This document shows positions 30,537 to 40,900 of a stretch of 64,000 nt of DNA, piece by piece. The notes below the pieces were generated by a model. The model saw nothing but the letters and a program-made list of their open reading frames with translations, did not search any database and had not been told where the DNA came from. The stretch's first letter is position 1. Every line of letters begins with the position of its first letter. The position numbers were made by a program, and so were the translations under genes. Source of the DNA: Scytonematopsis contorta HA4267-MV1 (lineage in GTDB: Bacteria; Cyanobacteriota; Cyanobacteriia; Cyanobacteriales; Nostocaceae); assembly GCA_019359035.1 (NCBI GenBank), contig JAHHIC010000052.1, positions 109,255 through 173,254 of the forward strand, read 5' to 3'.

Positions 30537-30556
30537 TTTTGTAGAAACGTAGACAT

Positions 30557-30844
30557 GTAGAGACGTTACATGTAACGTCTCTACATCTTTGTCACCCACC
30601 GATTCAAATAATGAATGAGATTTTTCAAGTGGGTTCGTAACCTGTAGAGACGTTACATGTAACGTCTCTACATTTTTGTCACCCACCGATTCAAATAATG
30701 AATGAGATTTTTCAAGGGGGTTCGTAACCTGTAGAGACTTACATGTAACGTCTCTACATCTTTGTCACCCACCGATTCAAATAATGAATGAGATTTTTCA
30801 AGGGGGTTCGTAACCTGTAGAGACGTTACATGTAACGTCTCTAC
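30557..30844. repeat. Four 87-bp repeats each with a 28-bp palindrome
   Basis: Copies of the palindrome start at 30557, 30644, 30731 and 30817. Each half is GTAGAGACGTTACA and its complement; the third copy has lost one base. Between them lies the constant sequence CACCCACCGATTCAAATAAT and AATGAGATTTTTCAAG. The block fills the gap between two convergent genes and could serve as a bidirectional terminator. Confidence 0.9.
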
Positions 30845-30853
30845 ATTTTTGTT

Positions 30854-32056
30854 TTACGCTCCTCTCAAAGCATTTATCGGGTCTAATTTTGCTGCTTGTC
30901 TAGCGGGTGTGACACCAAAAACTAAACCGATAGTCCCGGAAATTCCTCCAGCCAAAATTATTGCAGCTACAGGAACAGCAGGTTTTAATGGAGTCACCAA
31001 ACTGACAATTACTGCGGTACTAACTCCCAGACCAGTACCAATTAAACCACCTGTAACAGATAAAATAATCGCTTCTATTAAAAATTGACTTAATATTGCT
31101 CCTTCAGAAGCACCAATTGCTTTTCTTAAACCAATCTCATGGGTACGCTCACTTACTGAAACCAGCATAATATTCATAATCCCAATACCACCAACAAGTA
31201 GAGAAATTCCTGCTACGGTTGCGAGTAATAAACTTAATCCACCTGTGACTTGAGCAACTAAATCTTGCATTGATTTATTAGCAAAAATAGAAAAATCTTT
31301 TTTACCGTGTCTACGAGTCAAAATATTAGCAACTTGGAAAGCAGCAGCACGAACGCTATCTTTATCTTTTGCAGATAGTTCCGTATAGTCAACAGTAATA
31401 CCCCGTGGAGAGCGTTTAGAAATTAATTGATTTGCTGCGGTTAAGATAGGTATATAAACCGCTTCATCATAGTTTGTTCCCAGAAAAGAACCTTTTTGTT
31501 GCATCACCCCAATAACTTGAAAGCTGATGTTATTGATTTGTAAATCTTTTCCTATAGGATTTTCTTTAAGAAACAACTTTTGAGCAACTGCAGAACCCAA
31601 TATAACAACAGAACTACTTTGCTGTTTGTCTGAGTCTAAAAATCGACCATTTTGTACTTGTAAATTCCGTACATAAAGCATCCCCATTGTTGTACCCGTA
31701 ACGGTTGCTTTACTTGTTCTTCCTCTATAAGTCACTTGCAAAGAGCTAGTAATTTGAGGTGCAACTTGTGCAACAGCAGGTGCTTGCTCAGCTATAGCTT
31801 CTACGTCTGCTAAAGTGATTTCTGATTGCTCTGTTGTTGAACCATCACTATCAGAGTTTTTTGCTATTACAGCTAGTTGGTTTGGTCCAATAGACTCTAA
31901 TTTTTCTTGAGTAAATTGTTTTGCTCCTTCCCCGATTGCTACCATCGCAATTACTGAAGCATTACCAATAATAATCCCCAGCATTGTGAGTAAGGTTCTG
32001 AGTTTATTAGCAGTTAGTGTTTTAACTGCCATTTCTGTATTTTCAAAAATATTCAT
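30854..32056 (-). CDS. MacB-like ABC transporter permease (FtsX family)
   Basis: 400 aa. An N-terminal membrane helix (LRTLLTMLGIIIGNASVIAM) is followed by a large periplasmic MacB-type domain (residues about 45-270) and three C-terminal helices in the FtsX region with the signature IGLRKAIGASEGAIL. It lies 4 bp after the adaptor gene in the same transcript. An FtsX-type permease needs a separate ATPase (MacB ATPase/LolD-like); none is in this window, so it must be supplied elsewhere. Likely job: with the adaptor and an outer-membrane channel, export of a lipophilic molecule or peptide. Confidence 0.88.
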   Translation of the reverse strand: MNIFENTEMAVKTLTANKLRTLLTMLGIIIGNASVIAMVAIGEGAKQFTQEKLESIGPNQLAVIAKNSDSDGSTTEQSEITLADVEAIAEQAPAVAQVAPQITSSLQVTYRGRTSKATVTGTTMGMLYVRNLQVQNGRFLDSDKQQSSSVVILGSAVAQKLFLKENPIGKDLQINNISFQVIGVMQQKGSFLGTNYDEAVYIPILTAANQLISKRSPRGITVDYTELSAKDKDSVRAAAFQVANILTRRHGKKDFSIFANKSMQDLVAQVTGGLSLLLATVAGISLLVGGIGIMNIMLVSVSERTHEIGLRKAIGASEGAILSQFLIEAIILSVTGGLIGTGLGVSTAVIVSLVTPLKPAVPVAAIILAGGISGTIGLVFGVTPARQAAKLDPINALRGA

Positions 32057-32060
32057 AATT

Positions 32061-33599
32061 TTAACTACCCATATCTACAGTATCAACACCCTCAATTTGT
32101 TGGTTCGGAGGAGGTGAAAGAAGAATACGGTCTCCTAATTTCAATCCTTCTAAAACCCTGACTTTATCTCCGCTTGCTGGGGAGACTTTTACTTTTTGAA
32201 AGCGCGTGTGTGTCTCACTTTTAGCATTAGGGACGTGAACTCCAGTTTGTCCGTTAGATTGGGTCACTACTGCAGCTAAAGGTATGACTAAAGCATTTTT
32301 TTGTGGGTCACTTTGTAACATTAGCCGTACATTCATCCCAGATTTGAGTTTTTCTTTCCCGTCTAAAAGTGCGACTTTAACGCGAAATGAAGTAATATTG
32401 TTTTCTTGGACTGCTCTGGGTGAAATTAGCTTAACTTTTCCATTGAATACGTCATCTACATAAGTATCTGTACGTATCTGGACTTTCTGTACTAACTGAA
32501 TTTTAGAAATATTTGCTTCAGGTATTTTGGCTTCTATTTCTAATCCATTTGATAATTCTACAATAGAAGTGGAACTAGCACCTTCACTTGTAGAAGCAGC
32601 GGTAGAAGGTGAGACAAAATCACCTTCTTGTGCAAAACGACGGGTAATTATACCCGCAAATGGTGCGCGAATCACAGTATTATTTAACTGAGTTTGATAA
32701 AACTGTAATTGTGCTTTTGCTTGCTTAACCTCTGCTTCCGCTTGGGCTATTTCTTGAGGACGAGAACCGCTTTTACTTTGCCGTAAAGCTTGTCTTGCTT
32801 CTTCAACAGATGCTTGACGTTGAGCGATTTCTTGTTTCCTACTATTTTTAATTTGCTCTATCTTCTTTTCAGCTTCTTCTTGGGTTGCTAAATTTACTTT
32901 ATAAGCGCTTGCTAGTTCATCTAATTTATCTTTAGATATTGCACCTTCTCGTTGTAATACTTGATTCCGATTGAACTGATTTTTTGCTAATTCGCGTCTT
33001 GAAGCAGCAGCTCTTGCTTGTGCTTCGGCTTGCTCTATTTCTTGGGGTTTACTATTAACTAATTGCTGTAAATCAGCTTCAGTTTTTGCTAGTCTAAATT
33101 TAGCTTGTTCTACTTCTTCGGGACGATTACCAGAACGCTTTTGCGCTAAATCAGCTTGGGCTTTTAGTACTAATGCTTTATATTGATTTACTTGTGCTTG
33201 AAGACGGTCATTATTCATAAATGCAATTACTTGTCCTTTGGTTACGGTGTCTCCTTCTTTGACAAATAATTTTACAATTTTACCACTATCTTCTGGACTC
33301 AGATTATTTTTTTTAACTGCTTGTATTACCCCGTTAGCTGGAATTTCCATAACCCAATCTTTGCTTTCTACGGGAATACTTTGTTGCGCTATTTCTTCAC
33401 TTTTTGTATCGGGGAGTGACTGTACATATATAGAAGCTACTGTTCCGATTATTCCTACGCTTATAATTCCGAGTAATAAGGGATTTATTTTTTTAAATTT
33501 ACTGAATACGGGGATGTTTTTTAATGGATACATCATAAGATTCCCAATGATTTCCCGACGATAAAAATTTACGCTTAGTTTTGCCAACTCTGTAATCAT
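32061..33599 (-). CDS. HlyD/MacA-like periplasmic adaptor
   Basis: 512 aa. One N-terminal membrane helix (LLGIISVGIIGTVASIYVQS), a lipoyl half-motif (GKIVKLFVKEGDTVTKGQVI), a long alpha-helical hairpin of Ala/Gln/Glu repeats (residues about 120-310), the second lipoyl half (NTVIRAPFAGIITRRFAQEG), then beta-barrel and membrane-proximal domains. First gene of a two-gene operon with the permease. The upstream region, shared with a divergent response regulator, carries two GGTACTTTGGTAC boxes. The true start may be Met22 or Met23. Confidence 0.88.
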   Translation of the reverse strand: MITELAKLSVNFYRREIIGNLMMYPLKNIPVFSKFKKINPLLLGIISVGIIGTVASIYVQSLPDTKSEEIAQQSIPVESKDWVMEIPANGVIQAVKKNNLSPEDSGKIVKLFVKEGDTVTKGQVIAFMNNDRLQAQVNQYKALVLKAQADLAQKRSGNRPEEVEQAKFRLAKTEADLQQLVNSKPQEIEQAEAQARAAASRRELAKNQFNRNQVLQREGAISKDKLDELASAYKVNLATQEEAEKKIEQIKNSRKQEIAQRQASVEEARQALRQSKSGSRPQEIAQAEAEVKQAKAQLQFYQTQLNNTVIRAPFAGIITRRFAQEGDFVSPSTAASTSEGASSTSIVELSNGLEIEAKIPEANISKIQLVQKVQIRTDTYVDDVFNGKVKLISPRAVQENNITSFRVKVALLDGKEKLKSGMNVRLMLQSDPQKNALVIPLAAVVTQSNGQTGVHVPNAKSETHTRFQKVKVSPASGDKVRVLEGLKLGDRILLSPPPNQQIEGVDTVDMGS

Positions 33600-33648
33600 A
33601 CGAGTTAATATGATGTGTATACATGAACCAAAACTCCCAAATATTGTA

Positions 33649-33684
33649 GGTACTTTGGTACTGAAGCGAGCGGTACTTTGGTAC
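33649..33684. promoter_or_regulatory. Twin GGTACTTTGGTAC boxes in a divergent promoter
   Basis: Two exact copies, at 33649-33661 and 33672-33684, are 23 bp apart start to start, about two helical turns. Each contains GTAC-N4-GTAC. They lie between the adaptor gene (minus) and the NarL-type regulator (plus), a natural operator position. Confidence 0.5.
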
Positions 33685-33689
33685 TTTTG

Positions 33690-33750
33690 GGGAATGGGGA
33701 GCGGAGAGTGGGGAGTAGGGAGCAGGAAGTAGGGAGTAGGGAGTGGGGAG
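33690..33750. repeat. GGGGAGT-type heptamer repeat
   Basis: Tandem GGGGAGC/GGAGTAG units immediately before the response regulator. They are open in its frame and would add a meaningless N-terminal extension if the start at 33678 were used. Confidence 0.8.
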
Positions 33751-33758
33751 TAAGAAAG

Positions 33759-34427
33759 GTGGAAAATTTGATTCGCTTAGTTATAGTAGATGACCAAGAT
33801 TTAATCCGTGAAGGACTTCAGATAATTTTGGAGTCGAAGCCTGATTTACAGGTTGTTGGAGATGCGGAAAATGGTCAACGGGCTTTGGAAATTTTGCAGT
33901 CTTTGTATGAAACACCACAAAAACCAGATGTGGTATTGATGGATATACGGATGCCTGTAATGGATGGGGTTGCTACTACTGAGCAAATTAGTCGCAGGTT
34001 TCCGGATGTTAAAGTACTGGTTTTAACTACTTTTGATGATGATGAATATGTATCTAAAGCGATGAAGTTTGGAGCTAAAGGGTACTTGCTTAAAGATACC
34101 CCGAAGGAAGAACTCGCAGTAGCAATTCGAGCTGTACATCAAGGTTACACTCACATGGGTCCTGGATTGTTTGAAAAAATCTGGAATGGCTCCCCGATAC
34201 CTAGCCCTCTACAGCAGCAACTACCTCCAGAAATTGCGGAACTTTCACCTAGGGAACGGGATGTTTTGCGTTTGATTGCTTCAGGTGCAAGCAATAAAGA
34301 AATTGCAGAAGCTCTATATATTTCTGAACGTACTGTTAAAAACCACGTGACTAATATTTTAAGCCGTTTAGGTTTACGCGACCGAACTCAAGCAGCTTTG
34401 TTTGCAAGTGCTTTTCCTCAACTTTGA
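33759..34427 (+). CDS. NarL/FixJ-family response regulator
   Basis: 222 aa from GTG 33759; the longer frame from 33678 only translates heptamer repeats. The receiver (residues 5-125) has LVIVDDQD, phospho-acceptor Asp62 in LMDIRMPVMDG, Thr in LTTFDDDEY and Lys in LLKDTPKEEL. The C-terminal LuxR-type helix-turn-helix has LSPRERDVLRLIASGASNKE and ISERTVKNHVTNIL. The cognate kinase is not adjacent. The divergent efflux operon and the two boxes between them make that operon its likely target. Confidence 0.88.
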   Translation: MENLIRLVIVDDQDLIREGLQIILESKPDLQVVGDAENGQRALEILQSLYETPQKPDVVLMDIRMPVMDGVATTEQISRRFPDVKVLVLTTFDDDEYVSKAMKFGAKGYLLKDTPKEELAVAIRAVHQGYTHMGPGLFEKIWNGSPIPSPLQQQLPPEIAELSPRERDVLRLIASGASNKEIAEALYISERTVKNHVTNILSRLGLRDRTQAALFASAFPQL

Positions 34428-35446
34428 AATTCAGTAGTTCTTATGGACTAGTTAGTTCCTCAATATTATCAATTTGATGCATCCGAGCAAAAAAAATATT
34501 TTTTAGATTTCTTGCATAAAGATGAGTGGCTATCGCCTAATAGAATCTTAGGGAGTAAAAAGCTTTGGACTAAATCTCGCTTTATTGGCAAAAAAAGTAT
34601 TGGCAATACACTTGTGAGGGCTTACAGCCATGAAAATCAATCAAATCGTCAGCAAAATATACCTTAAGGTATATATCCTCTGACAAAATAAAAATGATAA
34701 GGTTGTTACAAAGTGCTAAAATAATCAAAACCAGTAAGCACTCAATCAGTTACAACAAAAGTTAACTGAAGTAAGCAACTAGAGTCAGTGTCCAGTAAAG
34801 TAACAACTTAACTAGGAACAAAATTCTTTAAACAGTAAACTTAAAGAAGGGGTTCTATTATTGCGAGCAGTAGCTGGCAGCAGAAATGCTGAATTTTAAG
34901 AGAGTATAGCGATTCTGATTTTGATGAGGTATGTAAGGACGGTCTGTAATGCCGACCCCACATCACAGGATTTTGATTATTTTACTTCATACCTCATTGC
35001 AATGTAGTCATGTAAAGCATAACAGTTTTTGAGGTCAATAGAGGTTGTCCCTTTTTCCAACAGCCTTTAGATTCAAAGAAACCAAGTTTACATGAACATA
35101 GAAAGCATCATTGCTAAGCTTTAAATATTTGAGAAATCGGTTCAAAGTCCATTCTTATGGTAGTTAAGTGCAGGACTAAGTTCGTTATTGACTACGAAAA
35201 TGGTCAACTTGTCTAGATAAGAACAAGAAATTGATGCAGCAAAGCTTGCAGAAACTACAGAAAAGCTGAAGGAGCTTTAGAAGATTGACAACACAACAAC
35301 GTTAAAATCTTGTTCAAACAGTAGTTACTGTTGAAATCTTCCACTTGAGTTTAAATAAAATTAACTTGGGTGAACATTGCATAATTTTCTGAAATTCTTC
35401 CCAAAAATATTGGATTGCTCTAACTTCACAAAAAAAAGGAACAATT
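34428..35446. promoter_or_regulatory. 1-kb non-coding region before the Dap/NRPS cluster
   Basis: No convincing gene. It contains a perfect 18-bp palindrome at 34657-34674 (halves ATATACCTT/AAGGTATAT) and a long-range inverted repeat, ATGAGGTATG (34924-34933) with CATACCTCAT (34988-34997). A stop-bounded open stretch at about 34452-34665 (reading VPQYYQFDASEQKKYFLDFL) has no start codon. The promoter of sbnA should lie in the last 300 bp. Confidence 0.5.
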
Positions 35447-36574
35447 ATGTCAACTTCAAAGTTTCAAACAAAGTCATTTGCTTCAGCTAATTCAGGTCAT
35501 TCTATTAGTAGCACAATCAATGATATCGAGCAAACCTACTCCATAGATAAAGTAGATATTTCCTCAAAAGTAAATGTACAGGCATTGAATTCGGGAATCT
35601 TAACGGTGATAGGAAATACTCCACTATTGAAGTTAGAGAATGTCTTCAAAAATGCTCATTTCCAGCTTTTTGCTAAAATGGAAATGTTTAATCCTGGAGG
35701 TAGCGTCAAAGACCGTCCAGCCTTAAATATGCTAATGAAAGCATTTCAAAAAGGAGATATAAAACCTGGAGACACCATCATCGAATCAAGTTCGGGGAAT
35801 CTAGGTATAGGGTTAGCACAAGCAAGTACTGTGCTAGGGTTACGTTTTATATGCGTAATTGACCCGAAGACTACTCAACAGAATATCAATATTCTTAGAG
35901 CTTACGGAGCACAAGTTGATATAGTCACAGAACCAGACCCCATTACAGGTGATTTTTTACCTGCACGTATTAATCGAGTTAATTCATTACTTAAATCAAT
36001 TCCCAATAGCTTTTGGTGTAATCAGTATGCCAATTTAAATAATGCGGCTGCCCATTATCAGACAATGCACGAGATTGTAACTGCTCTTGATGGTAAATTA
36101 GACTATTTGTTCTGCTCTACTGGTAGCTGTGGAACACTACGTGGTTGCGCTGAATATATAAGAAGTAACAATCTCGACACAAAGATTATCGCTGTTGATG
36201 CTAAAGGAAGCGTCATTTTTGGTGGCAAACGAGCTAAAAGATTGATTCCAGGACATGGTGCAGCGCGAGTTCCAGAACTGTTACAACCAGGACTAGAAGA
36301 TATGTGTATACATGTATCTGATATGGACTGTGTTGTAGGCTGTCATCGCTTGCTTAGTACCGAGGCTATATTAGCTGGAGGTTCCTCAGGAGGAGTCATC
36401 ACTGCAATTGATAAAAAACAGCAAGATATACCAGCTAATGCGATTTGTGCTGCTATTTTTTGTGACCGTGGGGAACGCTATCTGGACACAATATATTCAA
36501 ACAGCTGGCTAAAAAATAACTTCGGTGAAGCACTACTAGAAAGTAAGGAATTACAACAGTTTTCACGCATTTAG
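35447..36574 (+). CDS. sbnA: 2,3-diaminopropionate biosynthesis protein SbnA
   Basis: A PLP enzyme of the cysteine synthase fold, 375 aa. SbnA of Staphylococcus joins O-phospho-L-serine and L-glutamate to N-(1-amino-1-carboxyethyl)-glutamate (ACEGA). The PLP lysine is Lys88 in NPGGSVKDRPAL; the loop ESSSGNLGIGLAQAS replaces the SGNTG of true cysteine synthases, as in SbnA; the phosphate loop is STGSCGTLRGCA and the C-terminal GGSSGGV motif is present. About 45 N-terminal residues, Ser-rich, precede the conserved ILTVIGNTPLLKL and are unusual. sbnB follows 157 bp later, which fixes the assignment as SbnA rather than CysK. Confidence 0.9.
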   Translation: MSTSKFQTKSFASANSGHSISSTINDIEQTYSIDKVDISSKVNVQALNSGILTVIGNTPLLKLENVFKNAHFQLFAKMEMFNPGGSVKDRPALNMLMKAFQKGDIKPGDTIIESSSGNLGIGLAQASTVLGLRFICVIDPKTTQQNINILRAYGAQVDIVTEPDPITGDFLPARINRVNSLLKSIPNSFWCNQYANLNNAAAHYQTMHEIVTALDGKLDYLFCSTGSCGTLRGCAEYIRSNNLDTKIIAVDAKGSVIFGGKRAKRLIPGHGAARVPELLQPGLEDMCIHVSDMDCVVGCHRLLSTEAILAGGSSGGVITAIDKKQQDIPANAICAAIFCDRGERYLDTIYSNSWLKNNFGEALLESKELQQFSRI

Positions 36575-36731
36575 GCTACATTAAAGTGTTCTGAATTTCA
36601 TCCTTTGCGGCTTTGCGGCTACCCTGCGGGAAAACCTCCGGTTTATGCGTGAGCTAAATCCCTGTAAAATCTTCGCATCGGTAACATTAACCCTATAAAC
36701 TCTAAACTCAAAACTTCCCAGGAGCAGTTCC

Positions 36732-37802
36732 ATGAATTACGATGACATTCTTTTTTTAAAAGGTGATGAGATTGTTACGCTGTTCAAAAATCGTGACTTG
36801 GAAATATTACAAGCAGTCAAATCTGCCTATCAAATACATGCTCAAGGTGATAGCAGTTTGCCTCATTCTAATTTTTTACGTTTCCCTAATAATGAAAAAG
36901 ATAGAATTATCGCCTTACCTGCTTATTTAGGTGGCGAAGTAAATACTGCGGGTATCAAATGGATTGCTTCTTTTCCAGACAATCTATCTTTAGGTATGGA
37001 AAGAGCTTCGGCTACTTTAATTCTAAATTCGGCACAAACCGGGCATCCACAAGCAATTATGGAGAGTTCTGTTATTAGCGCAAAACGAACTGCAGCTAGT
37101 GCAGCAATTGCAGCTCAGACTATTGCGGCTCAAGACTTGCGAGGAAAGCAAACATTAACCACTTTGGGGCTTATTGGTACTGGATTGATTAATTTTGAGA
37201 CTGTACGCTTTCTCCTTGCTACCTGCCCAGAAATAGAAACCTTACTAATTTATGACTTGAGTCGTGAAAGGGCTGAGCAATTCCAGCATAAGTGTCAGCA
37301 ACTCTCTAATATCAAGTCTGAGGGATTGGAAATTGTAATTGTTGAAGATAGCAATACCATTTTCCAAAACGCCTCAATAATTTCTTTTGCAACAACTGCG
37401 ACAAAGCCACACATTTTTGATATTTCTACATGTCGTCCAGGTACTATTATTTTGCACATTTCTTTACGAGATTTGTCACCAGAAATTATATTGTCAGCAG
37501 ATAATATTGTTGATGATGTAGACCATGTGTGCCGTGCTCAAACATCAATTCACCTCGCAGAACAAAAGACGGGTAACAGAAATTTCATTAGATGTACCCT
37601 TGGGGATATTCTCAACGGTATTACCCCACCACGGCAAGATAGCAACAAAATTACTATATTTAGCCCTTTTGGACTTGGTGTTCTTGACCTCGCTTTAGGA
37701 CAGTTAGCTTATAAACTTGCAGCAAAACATAATCAGGGGACTATAATCAAATCATTCTTACCAGTTTCTTGGTTAGAACGGGAAGAATGTATTGTCTCAT
37801 AA
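36732..37802 (+). CDS. sbnB: 2,3-diaminopropionate biosynthesis protein SbnB
   Basis: 356 aa, ornithine cyclodeaminase/mu-crystallin fold. SbnB oxidises ACEGA with NAD to give L-2,3-diaminopropionate, alpha-ketoglutarate and ammonia-equivalent products in the SbnA/SbnB route. Seen: substrate region GIKWIASFPDNLSLGMERAS, SAKRTAASAA, the Rossmann loop LGLIGTGLINFETVRFL, and ISLRDLSPEIILSADNIVDD. The ribosome site CAGGAG is at 36719-36724. It supplies the Dap expected by five adenylation domains of the downstream synthetases. Confidence 0.9.
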   Translation: MNYDDILFLKGDEIVTLFKNRDLEILQAVKSAYQIHAQGDSSLPHSNFLRFPNNEKDRIIALPAYLGGEVNTAGIKWIASFPDNLSLGMERASATLILNSAQTGHPQAIMESSVISAKRTAASAAIAAQTIAAQDLRGKQTLTTLGLIGTGLINFETVRFLLATCPEIETLLIYDLSRERAEQFQHKCQQLSNIKSEGLEIVIVEDSNTIFQNASIISFATTATKPHIFDISTCRPGTIILHISLRDLSPEIILSADNIVDDVDHVCRAQTSIHLAEQKTGNRNFIRCTLGDILNGITPPRQDSNKITIFSPFGLGVLDLALGQLAYKLAAKHNQGTIIKSFLPVSWLEREECIVS

Positions 37803-37972
37803 GCAGTTCTTATATCTTTTCCGGTGGTATTGGAATTATTAACTCACGCAGAGCCGCAAAGACGCGAAGGAAGAAATAATTCTAATACAAAGGGATTTGA
37901 TATTAGGTTTTTGATGGCGTTTCTAGCCTGAATAGACCGGAAAACCTCTACATTATCAAATGCATATTTGTC

Positions 37973-40900
37973 ATGATTGAAACTTACTCAAAGGAAGATA
38001 TTAAGGAACAGCATCGGTTACTGAGCGAATGGAACAATACTTATGTAGATTACCCCTTAGAACAATGCTTTCCTCAGCTGTTTGAAGCACAAGTCGCACT
38101 CACTCCAGATGTGGTAGCGGTGGTATTTGAAGACCAAAAACTAACATATCAACAGTTAAATGCTCGTGCCAATATTTGGGCAAGATATTTGGTGGAGCAA
38201 GGAGTGGGGACGGAAAAAATAATTGTCGCTTTATTGTGCGAGCGTAATATTGATTTCTTAACAGCAATGCTGGCAATATTCAAAGCGGGGGGAGCATATT
38301 TACCTTTGAATCCCCACCACCCACCCGAACGCACAGCTCAAATATTGTCGCAAAGTCAAGTTCCTTTGATATTATCAGCCAAGTCTTGGGAATCAATGGT
38401 TTCTCCGATACTTGATAGCCTTGAGACATTTCCACAACTTTTATATATCGAAGGTTTAGAACAACAAGATTACGAGCCTGAAAATTTACCCGTACGCTGC
38501 AATCCGCGAAGTCTAGCTTACGTGATTTATACCAGTGGTTCAACCGGGAAGCCTAAGGGAGCAATGCTCGAACATCGGGGGATGCTAAATCATCTCTACG
38601 CAAAGGTGACTGATTTGCAGTTAAGTGCCAGCGATGTTGTGGCCCAAACAGCAACACAAACATTTGATATCAGTATTTGGCAATTCTTAGTAGCATTACT
38701 AGTAGGTGGGAAAGTCGAAATTATCAGTAATGAAATTGCTGCTGACCCTGACCAATTGCTTCGACTAGTAGAGCGTCAGAAAATTTCAATTCTGGAGATT
38801 GTACCATCGTTGTTACGCATGATACTCCAAAATCTGGAGGTCGATGGTGGTACTCAAACAAAACTTTCTTGTTTGCGTTGGTTACTGTTAACTGGGGAAA
38901 CTTTACCACCAAAGTTATGTCGTCAGTGGTTTGATTATTACCCAAGTATTCCAATGATGAATGCTTATGGGCCAACGGAATGTTCGGATGATGTTACCCA
39001 CTATCCCATCTATGAGCCACCAGCAGAGGGTGTACTTAATATACCTATTGGTCGGCCGATATCAAATACACAATTGTATGTCCTGGATGACCAGTTACAA
39101 CCTTTACCAATCGGTGTCCCTGGAGAACTTTACGTTGGAGGTATTGGTGTTGGACGTGGTTATTTAAATAATCCGACCCTAACGCAGCAAGTTTTTATCG
39201 AAAATCCCTTTATTAATTTGAAATTGTACAAGACTGGCGATAAAGTTCGTTATCTCCCAGATGGGAACATCGAATTTATCGGTCGCATTGATTATCAAGT
39301 CAAGATTCGCGGCTTTCGTATTGAGCTAGGAGAAATTGAAGTTGTTTTGGCACAACACGCCGAAGTACGAGAAGCTGTTGTGATTGCGAGGGAAGACCAA
39401 CCAGGAAATCAGTACTTAGCAGCCTATGTTGTTATGCAATCCCCACTCCCCACTCCCCCTTCCCCACTCCCTATTCCCCACTCCCCACTCCCCACTCTTC
39501 TGAGTGAGTATCTAAAAGAAAAGCTGCCAGACTACATGATACCTGGAGCGTTTGTGCAGATGGAGTCTATACCCCTAACTCCTAACGGTAAGGTAGACCG
39601 TCGTGCTTTACCGATGCCGAATTTTCAAATTAGTCTGAGCGATAATTTTGTTCCTCCCAGCACACCGAACCAAGAAATTCTTGCCAAATTATGGGGAGAA
39701 GTCTTGAATCTTAAACAACAAGTAGGTGTTCATGATAATTTTTTTGAATTAGGAGGCAATTCTCTACTCGCTACTCAAGTAATTTCACGGTTGCGTTCCC
39801 GAATTGGGATTGAAGTAACTCTACGCAGTTTGTTTGAGAAACCTACTGTGGCAAAGTTGAGCGAATTGATTGATTTAGCTCAGCACAATACTTTTGAACT
39901 ACAGACATCAAGTCAGTTAGCAACTATTGTGCCAGTTCCACGGAGCGAGCACTTACCTCTGTCTTTTGCTCAAGCTCGATTGTGGTTCCTCAACCAACTG
40001 TCTGGAGAGAGTGCCACTTACAATATGCTAGAACCTCTACACTTGAGTGGTTCTCTCAATACAGCAGCTTTAGAGATGGCTGTGCAAGAAATCGTGCGAC
40101 GTCACGAAGTTCTCCGTACTACCTTCAAAATTGTTAATGGCTCTCCAGTCCAGGTTATTAGCAAGGAGATTACTTTAACCATGCCAGTGGTAAGCTGGGA
40201 ATGCTTGTCATTCGAGGAACAATCTACCCAAGTTCAACAATTGGCAATCGCAGAGTCTCAAGAACCCTTTGACCTTTCAAACGGTCCACTGCTGCGGGTT
40301 ACTTTGTTACGGTTGGGGGAAAAATCTCATGTGCTGCTACTAATCATGCATCACATTGTTTCTGATGGTTGGTCAATGGGAATATTTACCGAAGAATTGT
40401 CTGCACTTTATTCAGCTTTTTGTGCAGGTCAGCCATCACAGTTACCACAGTTGTCTATACAATATGCAGATTTTGCTCATTGGCAACAGCAATGGCTAAG
40501 TGGTTCCGTATTACAAACGCAACTTAATTACTGGAAGCAACAGTTAGCTTCTATACCACCTCTGTTGGAACTACCTACCGACCGTCCACGTCCATCAATT
40601 CAAACATTCCAAGGTAGTAGCGTATATTTTCAACTCAATCAGGAACTGACTACTAAGCTGAAAGCTCTTAGCCAACAGTCAGGAGCAACCCTGTTTATGA
40701 GCCTGTTAGCAGCTTTTGCTACTTTACTTTCGCGCTACAGTGGACAAGAGGACGTAGTTATTGGTTCCCCAATTGCTAACCGTAACCGCAGTGAAATAGA
40801 ATCACTAATTGGTTTTTTTGTCAATACTTTGGTACTGCACGCTCAACTTGAAGGAAATCCTACTTTCGTAGAATTGCTAGAACGAGTGCGGTCAATGACC

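Noticed and set aside
30557..30844. CRISPR with palindromic repeats
   Set aside because: The sequence between palindromes is the same in every copy, so they are not spacers.
33649..33684. NtcA binding site
   Set aside because: NtcA sites are GTA-N8-TAC; these boxes have GTA-N6-TAC.
33678..33758. N-terminal extension of the NarL-type regulator
   Set aside because: The added residues come from GGGGAGT repeats; GTG 33759 places the receiver at the normal N-terminus.
34452..34665. Stop-bounded open stretch of about 70 codons before sbnA
   Set aside because: No start codon, no family recognised; could be a relic but cannot be supported.
35447..36574. Plain cysteine synthase
   Set aside because: SbnB follows and the SGNLG-type loop with the NRPS context fits SbnA.
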